NCBI GenBank assembly: GCA_022653075.1 | Contig: JALCSB010000004.1 | Coordinates: 87,142 to 151,141 of the forward strand | Direction: 5' to 3' | DNA: 64,000 nucleotides | Source of the DNA: Intestinimonas sp. | GTDB taxonomy: Bacteria; Bacillota; Clostridia; Oscillospirales; Oscillospiraceae | Shown here: positions 40,294 to 50,020 of the stretch, one piece after another | How positions within the stretch are numbered: the stretch's first letter is position 1 | How the letters are laid out: every line of letters begins with the position of its first letter | Position numbers and translations under genes: made by a program | Notes under the pieces: model-generated | Seen by the model: only the letters and a program-made list of their open reading frames with translations | Databases searched by the model: none | Told to the model about the DNA's origin: nothing

Positions 40294-40890
40294 CTATTCC
40301 ATTGTAAATTCGGAAAAAGTACAGGTAACCACGCAGCGCCCATCTGAACTGATTTCACCGCGGACCGGCGCGTAGGTATTCGTGTTAAACCATAGGGTGC
40401 TCTCCGTTCCGGTCCCGGGCTCCCCGTCCGGAGCACGGTAACAGACCCGTAGGCATTCGGTATCGTCCAGTGTTTCCATCCCGCACTCCGCGATATAGCC
40501 CTCGCAGGCCTGATCCAGAAACACGGCAGGGGCGCTTATGGGAGAAAGTCCCTCATCGTCCAGCGGCCCCGTCTCCAGGCTGGCCCCGTCATACTCAAGT
40601 GCCGTGGAATCCGCTTTCACCCGGACTGTCACGCCGGCAACCTCATCCGGTTTAACCACCTTAAGTACCAGATCCCCATCTTTTTGACTGTCCAGCGTCA
40701 AGGTATACTGATAGACCCGTTCGCCATAGTCAGCCGTTAAATCCACGGTTGCCGAACAGTGCTCCATGGCAAGATAGGCACTGCGGATTTGCAGAGTCAG
40801 CTCATCATAATTTGATTTTTCCCCTCTGCCGCAGGCAGTCAGTAACAGGCAGAGGACTATCATTTGTGCGCACAAAATCCGTTTGCGCAC
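40294..40890 (-). CDS. Lipoprotein, LolA/LppX-like fold suspected
   Basis: A 198-residue lipoprotein with signal peptide and lipobox (VLCLLLTAC). The body is beta-rich: YQYTLTLDSQKDGDLVLKV, LWFNTNTYAPVRGEIS and CTFSEFTM. This pattern resembles LolA-like or DUF4367-type lipoproteins, but I cannot assign the family firmly. It lies between nnr and alr in one direction and is likely co-transcribed with them. Confidence 0.7.
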   Translation of the reverse strand: MRKRILCAQMIVLCLLLTACGRGEKSNYDELTLQIRSAYLAMEHCSATVDLTADYGERVYQYTLTLDSQKDGDLVLKVVKPDEVAGVTVRVKADSTALEYDGASLETGPLDDEGLSPISAPAVFLDQACEGYIAECGMETLDDTECLRVCYRAPDGEPGTGTESTLWFNTNTYAPVRGEISSDGRCVVTCTFSEFTME

Positions 40891-40906
40891 GTCACCGCTT
40901 CTCCTT

Positions 40907-42421
40907 TCAGAACGCCTTCGTCACTTCAGGCAGATACGCAATCAGGTCGGCGGGCGTCATACCGTACTCACCAAGCTCCTGTGCACATAAATCACCGGTA
41001 CGGCCATGGAGCCACACCGCCCCTGGGACCGCCAGTTTGGGGTCCAGTCCCTGTCCCAGCAATGCGGCGATCATTCCTGCCAGCACATCTCCGCTTCCCC
41101 CTTTGGCCATACCGGGATTTCCAGTGGTGTTTAAAAACACCGCGCCGTCCGGGAACGCCGTGATGGTATTATGCCCCTTCAAAACAAGCACGCAGTGATG
41201 TGTAAAGGAAAAATCCTTTGCAGATTTCACCCTATCTCCATCGGATATATCTCCACCCAGCCGGACAAATTCTCCGTCGTGTGGTGTCAGCACGGTCAGG
41301 CCGCGCCGCCTGTCCAGCCTATCTATATGCCCAGATATCGCATTTATGCCGTCAGCGTCCAGAACCACCGGACACGCCGCTTTCTCCAGCACCGTACCCA
41401 CAAGTGCGCTGACGCCGTCCGAGCGACCCAGCCCGGGGCCGGCCAGCACGGCGGTCTTCCCCTCCAGATTACGCAGAAGAAGATAGATTCCTGCGGCGGA
41501 CAGCATACCGTCCGGTCCGGACGGCAGCGGCCGTGGCATGGCGGAGTCGCATTTCACCGCCACAATGGGATAAATCGCTTCCGGTACCGCCACGGTAACA
41601 AGCCCGGCGCCTGTGCGCACGGCGGCTTGTGCGCTCAAAACCGGTGCACCGGTATAGCCCACACCTCCCGCCAGGATCAGGAGCTTGCCAAAGTCGCCCT
41701 TATGGGCATCCCGCGGCCTGCGCGGAAGGTCCACCCTCTCCACGGACTGCGCAACAGGCTGCACCGTCTCAACAAGTTCCTGCGGGATTCCAATATCGGC
41801 AACCGACAACGCACCCGTGTATACGCCGCCTTTCCCGGCAAAGTGCCCAATCTTCGGTCTGGTAAACGTTACCGTTTGGGCAGCGCGGACCGCTGTACCC
41901 AGGATCCGTCCCGTATCGGCTTCGATTCCGCTGGCGATGTCCGCCGCCACCACCGGCGCGGAACTGTGCTCCATAAGCCGAATCGCCTCTGCGGCTTCGC
42001 CGCGCACATCGGTATTCAGTCCAATGCCAAAAATAGCGTCTACAATCACGTCACAGGTCATGCTCCAGTCCTCAGCCTCTGAAATATGATCCGTAAAATT
42101 CTCAAGTCGACAGCCGGAGTCTTCGAGCCGGCGCTCCATCTCCCGGCAGTCATCCGTCATTTTTTCCCGTTTCCCGACCAGAAAGGCCCGCACGGACAAA
42201 CCGCGCTGGTGCAAAAAACGCGCACAGGCCACGCCGTCGCCCCCATTGTTACCAGGGCCACAAAAAATAGCCGCACGTCCTCCATCCGACGGCGCATGGC
42301 GGCATACCACTCCGGTCAGCGCACGCGCCGCGCGTTCCATTAACTGTACGGATGGGATTTCATATTTTTCTATGGCGATCCGGTCCAGTCCGCGCATCTG
42401 CGCCGCGGACAGAATCTGCAT
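40907..42421 (-). CDS. nnr: Bifunctional NAD(P)H-hydrate epimerase/dehydratase
   Basis: I place the start at the ATG at 42421 (QILSAAQMRGLDR after it) with a GGGGGG-type site, giving 504 residues. The N-terminal epimerase domain has FCGPGNNGGDGVACA and DAIFGIGL. The C-terminal ADP-dependent dehydratase (YjeF C-terminal) has KLLILAGGVGYTGAPVL, LAGPGLGRS and NPGMAKGGSGDVLAGM. The protein repairs hydrated NAD(P)H. It is fused as in most bacteria. Confidence 0.96.
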   Translation of the reverse strand: MQILSAAQMRGLDRIAIEKYEIPSVQLMERAARALTGVVCRHAPSDGGRAAIFCGPGNNGGDGVACARFLHQRGLSVRAFLVGKREKMTDDCREMERRLEDSGCRLENFTDHISEAEDWSMTCDVIVDAIFGIGLNTDVRGEAAEAIRLMEHSSAPVVAADIASGIEADTGRILGTAVRAAQTVTFTRPKIGHFAGKGGVYTGALSVADIGIPQELVETVQPVAQSVERVDLPRRPRDAHKGDFGKLLILAGGVGYTGAPVLSAQAAVRTGAGLVTVAVPEAIYPIVAVKCDSAMPRPLPSGPDGMLSAAGIYLLLRNLEGKTAVLAGPGLGRSDGVSALVGTVLEKAACPVVLDADGINAISGHIDRLDRRRGLTVLTPHDGEFVRLGGDISDGDRVKSAKDFSFTHHCVLVLKGHNTITAFPDGAVFLNTTGNPGMAKGGSGDVLAGMIAALLGQGLDPKLAVPGAVWLHGRTGDLCAQELGEYGMTPADLIAYLPEVTKAF

Positions 42422-42470
42422 AGCATCGCCCCCCTGTCGGTCTGTTTCCTCCATTATAGGCAATTACCTC

Positions 42471-42499
42471 TTGCATTTCAACTCTTTTTGTGGTATAAA
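42471..42499 (+). promoter_or_regulatory. Promoter of the pheST T-box operon
   Basis: TTGCAT (42471-42476) and TATAAA (42494-42499) with a 17-bp spacer, directly before the T-box leader. Confidence 0.7.
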
Positions 42500-42504
42500 G
42501 AAAT

Positions 42505-42748
42505 CCAGTGTTAGAAACGCAGAACGGGAAAATAGCAATGATGCACCGCATCAGAGAGTGCCTGTCACCGGCTGAAAGCAGGCTTGTGGTCGTTTGCTTG
42601 GTTCGCCCGGGAGTTCCGGTGGGGAAATACGCCGGCGGTTGTTCTCCGTTACGGAACACAAAGTGCGCGCTTTGGCGCGAATCGTGGGTGGTACCGCGGA
42701 AGGTTGGCCTTTCGTCCCCTGGCTGGGGAGGAGAGGTCCTTTTTTTAT
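42505..42748 (+). promoter_or_regulatory. T-box leader of pheST, Phe specifier
   Basis: The T-box sequence TGGGTGGTACCGCGG is at 42685-42699. The terminator stem (42708-42736) is followed by seven U. Stem I closes with GAAC...GUUC pairing, and its loop carries UUC (42602-42604) followed by a purine, the Phe codon. AGAGAG of stem I is visible at 42553-42558. Uncharged tRNA-Phe would switch on pheS and pheT. Confidence 0.93.
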
Positions 42749-42823
42749 GGTCTTGGCTATATACGCACGGCCCCGCCCCACCGGAATATGAATCGTCATC
42801 TGATCAGTGAAGGAGAGAATATA

Positions 42824-43849
42824 ATGAGGGAAAAACTGGAGCAGATTCGCCTGGAGGCCATAAACGCCTTCCAACAAACCAAGGAAGCCTCCGGACTGGA
42901 AGCCATGCGAGTCAAATATCTGGGCAAAAAGGGCGAACTCACCGCCGTGCTGAAACAGATGGGCACGCTTTCCGCAGAGGAACGTCCTGTAATGGGTCAG
43001 CTGGCCAACGAGGTGCGCGCGGCGCTGACCAGTGCGCTGGCCAAACAGCAGAAGCTGATCGAAGCGGCCGCCCTGGATGCCCGCCTGAAAGAAGAAACAC
43101 TGGATGTGACCATCCCCGGCAAGCGGCCGGAACTGGGCCACAAGCATCCCATGTCCATTGTGCTGGACGAGGTGAAAGACGTCTTTATCGGCATGGGCTT
43201 CGAGGTGGCCGAGGGGCCGGAGATCGAGCTGGCGGACTACAACTTCACCCGGCTTAATACCCCCGAAGGGCATCCCGCCCGGGAGTGGAGCGACACGTTC
43301 TATCTCAAAGAGGACTCATCCCTGCTACTTCGCACCCAGACCTCCCCCATGCAGATACGGGTCATGGAGAACAGGACCCCCCCCATCCGTATGATCGCCC
43401 CCGGCCGGGTGTACCGCAAGGACGAAGTGGATGCCACACACTCTCCCATGTTCCATCAAATCGAGGGCCTTGTCGTGGACAAAGGCATCACGATGGCCGA
43501 CCTGAAGGGTACGCTCAACGAGGTGATCTGTGCTCTTTACGGTAAGGAAACCAAGACCCGGTTCCGCCCCCACCACTTCCCCTTTACTGAGCCGAGCTGC
43601 GAAGTGGATATGCAGTGCCACGCCTGTGGCGGAAAAGGCTGCCGGGTCTGCAAGGGCGAGGGCTGGATCGAGGTGCTGGGTGCGGGCATGGTGCATCCCA
43701 AGGTTCTGGAGGGCTGCGGCATCGACACGGACCTCTATTCCGGTTTTGCCTTTGGTATCGGCGTGGAGCGTCTGGTTCTGCGCCGCTTCTCCATCACCGA
43801 CATGCGGTTGATTTTTGAAAACGACGTCCGTTTCCTGTCCCAGTTTTAA
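42824..43849 (+). CDS. pheS: Phenylalanyl-tRNA synthetase alpha subunit
   Basis: A 341-residue protein starting at an ATG with AAGGAGA upstream. An N-terminal coiled coil (to about 90) precedes the class II core with HPMSIVLDEVKDVFIGMGFEV, motif 2 around FHQIEGLVVDKG and motif 3 AFGIGVERLVLRR. A CHACGGKGCRVCKGEGW stretch is the usual variable cysteine-rich loop. It forms an alpha2-beta2 enzyme with PheT, 12 nt downstream. Confidence 0.98.
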   Translation: MREKLEQIRLEAINAFQQTKEASGLEAMRVKYLGKKGELTAVLKQMGTLSAEERPVMGQLANEVRAALTSALAKQQKLIEAAALDARLKEETLDVTIPGKRPELGHKHPMSIVLDEVKDVFIGMGFEVAEGPEIELADYNFTRLNTPEGHPAREWSDTFYLKEDSSLLLRTQTSPMQIRVMENRTPPIRMIAPGRVYRKDEVDATHSPMFHQIEGLVVDKGITMADLKGTLNEVICALYGKETKTRFRPHHFPFTEPSCEVDMQCHACGGKGCRVCKGEGWIEVLGAGMVHPKVLEGCGIDTDLYSGFAFGIGVERLVLRRFSITDMRLIFENDVRFLSQF

Positions 43850-43861
43850 GGAGGTGCCAAT

Positions 43862-46252
43862 ATGATTCTTTCAAGAAAATGGCTGAATGAATTCGTTGAC
43901 GGCGTGAGCCTTGACGAGATCCATGACCGAGATTTTGCGGAGGCAATGACGATTTCCGGTTCCAAGGTGGAAGTGACGCGGGACCTCGGCGCCGAGATTA
44001 AAAACGTCGTAGTGGGCCGGGTGCTGGCCATGGAGCGCCATCCGGATTCCGACCATATGTGGACCTGTCAGATTGATACGGGCAAGGGCGCACCCGTACA
44101 GATCGTAACCGGCGCTCAGAACGTCAAAACGGGCGATCTGGTGCCTGTGGCGCTGGACGACTCCTGGCTGCCCGGTGGGGTCCACATCACCGCGGGCCTA
44201 CTGCGCGGCGTGGCCTCCAACGGCATGCTCTGCTCGCTGAAGGAACTTGGCCTTACCGCCCATGATTTTCCCTATGCCATCGAGGACGGCATTTTCATTC
44301 TTCAGGAACCCTGCAAGCCCGGCGACAACATCGTCCCGGTCATCGGCTGCGACGATCACACCGTGGAGTTCGAGATTACGCCGAACCGTCCCGACTGCCT
44401 GTCCGTCATTGGGCTGGCGCGGGAGGCATCCGCCACGTTCCGTAAGCCGCTCCGCCTGCATGAGCCTGTGGTAAAGGGTTCCGGCGGCAGCGTCATGGAC
44501 CTGCTGGATGTGGAGATTACTGACCCTGTGCTCTGCCCCCGATATACCGCCCGGATGGTGAGAAATGTAAAAATTGCCCCGTCCCCCGAATGGATGCGGG
44601 AGCACCTGCGCGCCTCCGGCGTACGCCCCATTAACAACATCGTGGACATCACCAACTACGTTATGCTGGAATACGGCCAGCCCATGCACGCCTTTGATTT
44701 CTCCTGTGTAAAGGGGGGAAAACTCATCGTTCGTACTGCGCGGGAAGGCGAAGTCATCCAGACGCTGGACGGCAACGACCGCCAGCTCACCCCTTCCATG
44801 CTCTGCATCTGCGACACGGAAAAGCCTGTGGCCGTGGCGGGAGTCATGGGCGGCGCCAATTCTGAAATAGTGGGCGATACCGCCATGGTGGTGTTTGAGT
44901 CCGCCAATTTCAACGGGGTCTCCATCCGCCGCACCGCCACGGCACTGGGCATGCGCACCGACGCGTCCGGCCGTTACGAAAAAGGTCTGGACCCCATGAA
45001 CACCTACCTTGGCGTGCAGCGCGCCTGTGAACTGGTAGAACAGTTGGGCTGCGGCGAAGTGCTGGACGGCATCGTCGACGTAATTGCCGCAGACAAGGCT
45101 CCTGTCACCGTGAAGCTGGAACCGGACAAAATTAACGCCCTCTTAGGCACGGACATTCCAGAGGCCGATATGCGTGTTATGCTGGAGTGGCTCGGTTTTA
45201 CGCTGGACGGCAGCACCATCCTGGTCCCTTCCTGGCGCAGCGATGTAGAGCATTACTCCGATATTGCCGAGGAAATCGCCCGGATGTACGGCTACGGAAA
45301 GATTCCCGTCACTCTGATGCGCGGGCTGACTACGCAGGGTGGGCTGACCGAACATCAGAAGGCGGAAAACCACTGTGGAGTTCTGTGCCGCAGTATGGGA
45401 TACAGCGAAATTATGACCTATTCTTTTATTAGCCCCTCCTATTACGATAAGATCCGGCTGTCGGCGGACAGCACTCTGCGTAAATCCATCACGATCCTTA
45501 ATCCGCTGGGCGAGGATACTTCCATCATGCGCACGACGGCCATTCCCTCTATGCTGGAGATTCTGGCGCGGAATTACAGCTATCGCAACCCTGCGGCACA
45601 GCTTTATGAAATGGCCACCGTGTACCGTCCTGTTCCGGGCAGCGATCTGGCGGATGAACGTGTGGTCCTCACCTTGGGCGCCTACGGTGATGAGGCAGAT
45701 TTCTTTACCCTTAAAGGAGCGCTGGAGGCCATTCTTGGCGGCATGAACGTGAAGAACGTAACCTTTACCGCCAAGTCTGACCTGCCCACCTTCCATCCCG
45801 GGCGTTGCGCTGAAATTGGCGTTGGAGGGACCACGTTGGGCATACTAGGACAGGTCCACCCTCTGACCGCCGATAACTACGGCATGGGCTGCCCTGTTTA
45901 CGCTGCACAGCTCGATTTTTCCGCTCTGCTGGATCTGCGCGCGCCGGAGGCACTCTATCAGGCTCTACCCCGGTTCCCCAGTGTCACGCGGGACATTGCG
46001 GTGGTCTGTGACCATGCGATTCCCGTCGCCACCCTGGAAGACTGCATTGCACGAGGGGCCCAGGGCCTTTTGAAGGAAGTCAAGCTATTCGATATTTACA
46101 CCGGCCTCCCTATTCCCGCCGGAAAGAAGAGTGTGGCGTTCTCCCTGAAACTCCGGGCAGACGACCGTACCCTAACGGATACCGAAGCGGACGCCGATGT
46201 TAAATCCGTTCTGGCCCTGCTTGAAAAAGAACTGGGTGCTGTCCTGCGGTAA
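43862..46252 (+). CDS. pheT: Phenylalanyl-tRNA synthetase beta subunit
   Basis: This 796-residue protein has the N-terminal tRNA-binding domain (about 40-150, HPDSDHMWTCQIDTG), then the B3/B4 editing domain around 210-380. The B5 domain and the catalytic-like core follow (MYGYGKIPVTL, YSFISPSYYDK). The ferredoxin-like anticodon-binding domain ends the protein (PRFPSVTRDIAVVCD). It is co-transcribed with pheS under T-box control. Confidence 0.98.
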   Translation: MILSRKWLNEFVDGVSLDEIHDRDFAEAMTISGSKVEVTRDLGAEIKNVVVGRVLAMERHPDSDHMWTCQIDTGKGAPVQIVTGAQNVKTGDLVPVALDDSWLPGGVHITAGLLRGVASNGMLCSLKELGLTAHDFPYAIEDGIFILQEPCKPGDNIVPVIGCDDHTVEFEITPNRPDCLSVIGLAREASATFRKPLRLHEPVVKGSGGSVMDLLDVEITDPVLCPRYTARMVRNVKIAPSPEWMREHLRASGVRPINNIVDITNYVMLEYGQPMHAFDFSCVKGGKLIVRTAREGEVIQTLDGNDRQLTPSMLCICDTEKPVAVAGVMGGANSEIVGDTAMVVFESANFNGVSIRRTATALGMRTDASGRYEKGLDPMNTYLGVQRACELVEQLGCGEVLDGIVDVIAADKAPVTVKLEPDKINALLGTDIPEADMRVMLEWLGFTLDGSTILVPSWRSDVEHYSDIAEEIARMYGYGKIPVTLMRGLTTQGGLTEHQKAENHCGVLCRSMGYSEIMTYSFISPSYYDKIRLSADSTLRKSITILNPLGEDTSIMRTTAIPSMLEILARNYSYRNPAAQLYEMATVYRPVPGSDLADERVVLTLGAYGDEADFFTLKGALEAILGGMNVKNVTFTAKSDLPTFHPGRCAEIGVGGTTLGILGQVHPLTADNYGMGCPVYAAQLDFSALLDLRAPEALYQALPRFPSVTRDIAVVCDHAIPVATLEDCIARGAQGLLKEVKLFDIYTGLPIPAGKKSVAFSLKLRADDRTLTDTEADADVKSVLALLEKELGAVLR

Positions 46253-46291
46253 ACGCTCCGCATAAAACATATAAATTTTTCCTAAACCCCC

Positions 46292-46320
46292 TTTACACTT
46301 GCACTTGTTTCCGTTAGAAT
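46292..46320 (+). promoter_or_regulatory. Promoter of ireB
   Basis: TTTACA (46292-46297) and TAGAAT (46315-46320) with a 17-bp spacer, 30 bp upstream of ireB. Confidence 0.65.
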
Positions 46321-46350
46321 AATGAGGAGGCTTCTAGGAGGTGTGCCTAA

Positions 46351-46599
46351 ATGCAAATGGATTTTACGCGCAAGTTCAATTTGAATCAGGATCGTGGCGA
46401 CGAAATCAAGTCGATTTTGACCACTGTTTATAATTCTTTGCAGGAGAAAGGCTATAATCCCATCAACCAGATCGTTGGGTATATCCTCTCGGAAGATCCC
46501 ACATATATTACGAATTATAACAATGCCCGCGCCCTGATTCGAAAGCTGGATCGGGACGAGCTGTTGCAGGAATTGGTAAAAAACTATCTGGCCGATTAA
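46351..46599 (+). CDS. IreB family regulatory phosphoprotein
   Basis: An 82-residue protein of the IreB (UPF0297/DUF965) family: an N-terminal threonine-bearing segment, then [20 protein letters not shown] and [17 protein letters not shown]. In Enterococcus, IreB is a substrate of the Ser/Thr kinase IreK and affects cephalosporin resistance. The wider family often sits beside yrrK and yrzB, which are absent here. AGGAGG precedes the ATG. Confidence 0.95.
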   Translation: MQMDFTRKFNLNQDRGDEIKSILTTVYNSLQEKGYNPINQIVGYILSEDPTYITNYNNARALIRKLDRDELLQELVKNYLAD

Positions 46600-46618
46600 A
46601 TTTTGGAAGTTCTTCGTC

Positions 46619-46654
46619 AAAGAGCCGGCGTACCATATGGTACGCCGGCTCTTT
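46619..46654. terminator. Bidirectional terminator between ireB and sigK
   Basis: A perfect 36-bp palindrome with AAAG/CTTT ends. It serves both convergent genes, ireB on the plus strand and the sigK 3' part on the minus strand. Confidence 0.93.
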
Positions 46655-46675
46655 CCCATTTGCAGCCCTATCCTG

Positions 46676-47042
46676 TTACCTTTCCGGTTTTTCAAATTCC
46701 ACCTTCAGCTTCTCCAGCGCCTTTTTTTCCAGCCTGGATACATAGGAGCGGGAAATGCCGCATTTGGCTGCGATCTCCCGCTGTGTGCGCGGGGGACGAT
46801 CATCCAGTCCATACCGCATCATAATAATACCTTTTTCCCGCTCGTTCAGGCACTTTTCCACGCAGCCCCGAATGCGGGAACAGGAATCCCTGGCATCCAG
46901 ATTATCCAGCATGTCATCATCTACGCTGATGACATCCATCAGAGACAAAGAATTTCCATCCGTATCCACATCAAGCGTATCGGAAAGCGATACCTCGCCA
47001 GCCAGCTTTTTCTGGCTGCGGAAATACATCAGGATTTCATTT
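46676..47042 (-). CDS. sigK: Sigma-K, C-terminal 120 codons (gene split by skin-type element)
   Basis: From residue E at 47038 the frame reads EILMYFRSQKKLAGEVSLSD, then region 4 with LNEREKGIIMMRYGLDD and TQREIAAKCGISRSYVSRLEKKALEKL. This is the sigma-K C-terminal half: end of region 2.4, region 3 and the -35-binding helix-turn-helix. It lacks its own ribosome-binding site and joins in frame to the N-terminal part at 53995-54328. The joined protein has 231 residues and reads CIENEILMYF across the joint, matching the canonical sigma-K sequence. Confidence 0.95.
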
Positions 47043-48746
47043 GCTATCCTCACCTAATGGCTCACCGATGCCGTTCCGGTCTATAATTTCGGCCTCTTTC
47101 TCCGAACCAAACAGATAGAGATGCACGTTTTCTCCATCCCAGACGATCTTTTGTATACAAGTACGAATCGCAGCCCGCTTCTCTTCCACGCTCATGGCGT
47201 CAATGGTCACTCCAAAAGAAGCGAGCATTTGCCGCAGCAGGTCAAATTCGGCATCCGCAAATACCGGGCCTGCGGTATACTGCCCAAGCTCTTTCCTACG
47301 CCCACGGAGCCTCTCCCCCGTCTCATGGAGCGCATCAATCTGACGGAGGATATACGCTTCGGCCGAAGTTCCGGCCGCTTTTCCCACCGCCGACACCAGC
47401 CCTTGGATCTTCTGCTCATTCTCGGCCAGCGCCCGCTGCAGCCCTTCCATCTGTGCGTTATACCCTTCCTGATCTCCTGCGATCATTTTTTTGCCCTGCT
47501 CCAGCTGTCGCAGGAATTCACCGCTGTCCTCAGACAGTTTTTTAACTTCTTCCACCACGGCCTGATCCATCAAGTTTCCGCTCACGTTACACATATTGCA
47601 GCACTGACCGTGGCTGCGCTCCTTCATTGTACAGACGTACGAATACAGAGGCTCACCACAAGTGTTCTCCCGCTGGGAAAGCTTAGGCCGCATATAGCCA
47701 CCGCAGTTTCCGCAATATAAAAGTCCCGACAGCAGCGCCACGTTGCTGCGGGGCTTTCGATATCCCTTAGAGCGATTCTGCTCCAGCAGACTTTGTACCT
47801 TAACCCAATCTGCCCCGCCGATTAACCCGGGATGCGCACCCACGGAAACAATCCATTCCTCCATTGGCCGAATTTTGTTTGCTTTACCTGGCTTCTGAAT
47901 TGTGCGGTTATAGGCTATAACGCCGTGTTCTCCGTCAAAGGCGTCTCTTGCCGAAAACAGATCCACCTGCTGTCTTTTTAAATACTCCCATGCGGCTTCA
48001 TCCGCCTTCATATAAACCGGATTTGTTAAAATTCCTTTGATTGTAAACCGGGTAAAGTGCTTTCCGTTTTTGGTAACGTAACCGTTTTGCAGCAGAAACG
48101 CATCCGTTTGAGTCAATGAATTTGTCTCCATGAATTTCATGAAAATCGTTTTAACCATCTCAGCCTCAGCGGGTACCAGTCGCAGCTTACAAGCTTTGCG
48201 TACCTTGCCGTCAACCGTGATGCGCTTTACCTGCTCCGACGCATACCCCGTCGGGGTCGTCCCGCCCAGCCAGCGGCCTGTCTTGGACAGCTCATGCATA
48301 TTGTCCCGGATTCGCTCGGCGATGGTCTCTCTCTCCAGTTGAGAAAAGACGGAAGCAATATACATCATCGCTCTGCCCATGGGTGATTGGGTGTCAAACT
48401 GCTCCTTGATCGAGACAAAGGATATTTTTCTGTCGTTGAGTTCTTCGATCAGCCCAGCAAAATCTCCAATGTTACGGCTGATCCGATCCAGGCGGTAGAC
48501 AACAATGGAAGTAAATTTTCCTTTTCCAGCGTCCTCCATCATTTTTTTAAACTGTGGGCGCTTTAAATTTCCTCCCGAAAAACCCTCGTCCTCATAGATA
48601 AGCGCAGAAGCGGCCGCCGCATCGCCAAAATTCACCCGGATGTACTGCCGGCAAAGCTCGATCTGGTTCTCGATGCTTTCGCCCTTTCCAGTAAACTTGG
48701 ACTTGCGAGAATAGATGGCAAACTGCTCTTTCATCGTAGACGTCAT
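47037..48746 (-). CDS. Large serine recombinase of the sigK element
   Basis: I use the ATG at 48746 (569 residues); an ATG at 48764 has no ribosome-binding site and one at 48734 is also possible. The catalytic serine lies in AIYSRKSKFTGKG. EDEGFSGGNLKRPQFKKM, VVYRLDRISRN and the E-helix follow. The recombinase domain ends near GILTNPVYMKAD. The zinc ribbon is CGNCGGYMRPK with cysteines in YSYVCTM and CCNMC, and then a coiled coil. It belongs to the SpoIVCA/skin recombinase type. Its stop codon TGA lies in the att core, so excision alters its C-terminus. Confidence 0.96.
   Translation of the reverse strand: MTSTMKEQFAIYSRKSKFTGKGESIENQIELCRQYIRVNFGDAAAASALIYEDEGFSGGNLKRPQFKKMMEDAGKGKFTSIVVYRLDRISRNIGDFAGLIEELNDRKISFVSIKEQFDTQSPMGRAMMYIASVFSQLERETIAERIRDNMHELSKTGRWLGGTTPTGYASEQVKRITVDGKVRKACKLRLVPAEAEMVKTIFMKFMETNSLTQTDAFLLQNGYVTKNGKHFTRFTIKGILTNPVYMKADEAAWEYLKRQQVDLFSARDAFDGEHGVIAYNRTIQKPGKANKIRPMEEWIVSVGAHPGLIGGADWVKVQSLLEQNRSKGYRKPRSNVALLSGLLYCGNCGGYMRPKLSQRENTCGEPLYSYVCTMKERSHGQCCNMCNVSGNLMDQAVVEEVKKLSEDSGEFLRQLEQGKKMIAGDQEGYNAQMEGLQRALAENEQKIQGLVSAVGKAAGTSAEAYILRQIDALHETGERLRGRRKELGQYTAGPVFADAEFDLLRQMLASFGVTIDAMSVEEKRAAIRTCIQKIVWDGENVHLYLFGSEKEAEIIDRNGIGEPLGEDSK
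47038..47049 (-). repeat. Attachment site of the sigK element, recombinase end
   Basis: On the minus strand the arm GGATAGC (47043-47049) meets the core AAATG (47038-47042). The core overlaps the last codon and stop of the recombinase gene. Confidence 0.85.
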
Positions 48747-48851
48747 AAAGCCGCACCCCATCATGGCAGGATTTTTGATGATATTGACGATGTCATAGCG
48801 GGTCCTTGCAAGGGTACCGGGAGAGCAATTGATCCAGACAGGCTCGGCTGC

Positions 48852-49928
48852 TTATTCCCCCACAATCAGTTTCCAAAACGCATTGCAGGTTGGGAGCAGG
48901 AGTTCGTCTGGATATTCATAATCAGCTGTGTGCAGGGGCGCATGGGTATCCCCGGCTCCGATCCCAAAAAACGCGCCGCTGCATTTCTTCAGATACCAGC
49001 CGAAATCCTCACTCCACCGCATGGGAGCCTGCAGAGTCTGCCCCCCACAGAGAGAAAGAACTTTATTGGCATTATCCGGTGTATTTTCTGTTGCGGGGAA
49101 AACGTCCTGTTCCCAAAAATGGAAATCCAGATGATACCGGTCCGCCAGTACTCTGCTCAGGCTCAGGACTCTTTCTTGCAGGGCAGAAAGGTCGGCGTCG
49201 TGTTCGGCGCGCAGGGTCAGCCAAGCTTCCGCATTCGCCGCCGCAGCGCCAAATGTCTTATCGCCCATTTGAATTCCAATTACAGTGCAGAGCGTCATGC
49301 CGCTATACCGGTCCGGATCTGTTATGGATGGCAGGCCCATCAGCAATTCTCCTACGGCAGGAGCTGGAGAAATCCCGAACTCCGGGTAGGCCGCATGCGT
49401 GGGTGCGCCGGTAAACCCCAGCGTAATTCCCCGGGAAGCGCAGGCAAAAGTTCCCGGACGCGTGGTAATACAGCCGAGCGGTAACCCCGGCAGGTTATGC
49501 GCACCATAAATTTCTCCGATCTTCTCCTTTTTAAAAATCTCTATGCACGCTTTGGCCCCGGCTCCAATTTCCTCCGCCGGCTGAAAAATCAAATATACAC
49601 TGCGCCCCAGTGTTTGCCCCTCCAACATGAGGCCAACGCCGCACAGGGCGGAAGCATGTCCATCGTGTCCGCATAAATGTGCCGCGCCGCCGTCGGGAAT
49701 CGCCAGCGCATCGAAATCGGCTCGAAGCGCAATTCCGTACTTTTCAGCATTGTGTTCACGGTGGACGGCGTAAAACCAACTGCCGCAGTCCACAAGCTCC
49801 AAAGAAGTATGCGCTTTTAAAAATCGCATAAGAGCCGCCTTGGTTTTTATTTCCTGTCCGGATACTTCCGGGCAGGCGTGAAGCTGGGCCCGCAGCCCAT
49901 ATAAAAGGCTTTCCCGTATGTCCTGCAT
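48852..49928 (-). CDS. M20 family amidohydrolase
   Basis: A 358-residue M20 (HipO/amaA-type) metallohydrolase: LHACPEVSGQE, the metal-binding LRADFDALAIPD and HLCGHDGHASALCG, IFQPAEEIGAGAK, and a C-terminal GAGDTHAPLHTADYEYPDE. A dimerisation domain lies in the middle. Such enzymes cleave N-acyl amino acids or small peptides. No signal peptide. It sits in the sigK element 105 bp upstream of the recombinase in the same direction. Its role in the element is unknown. Confidence 0.93.
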   Translation of the reverse strand: MQDIRESLLYGLRAQLHACPEVSGQEIKTKAALMRFLKAHTSLELVDCGSWFYAVHREHNAEKYGIALRADFDALAIPDGGAAHLCGHDGHASALCGVGLMLEGQTLGRSVYLIFQPAEEIGAGAKACIEIFKKEKIGEIYGAHNLPGLPLGCITTRPGTFACASRGITLGFTGAPTHAAYPEFGISPAPAVGELLMGLPSITDPDRYSGMTLCTVIGIQMGDKTFGAAAANAEAWLTLRAEHDADLSALQERVLSLSRVLADRYHLDFHFWEQDVFPATENTPDNANKVLSLCGGQTLQAPMRWSEDFGWYLKKCSGAFFGIGAGDTHAPLHTADYEYPDELLLPTCNAFWKLIVGE

Positions 49929-50020
49929 GGTTTTGTTTTCTCCCTTGTCATTTTATGTCCGTTTTACTGTCAGGCCAGGGCGTAAGACGACCCTGCCGAT
50001 GTTCCGCTCCGGTTGCCATC

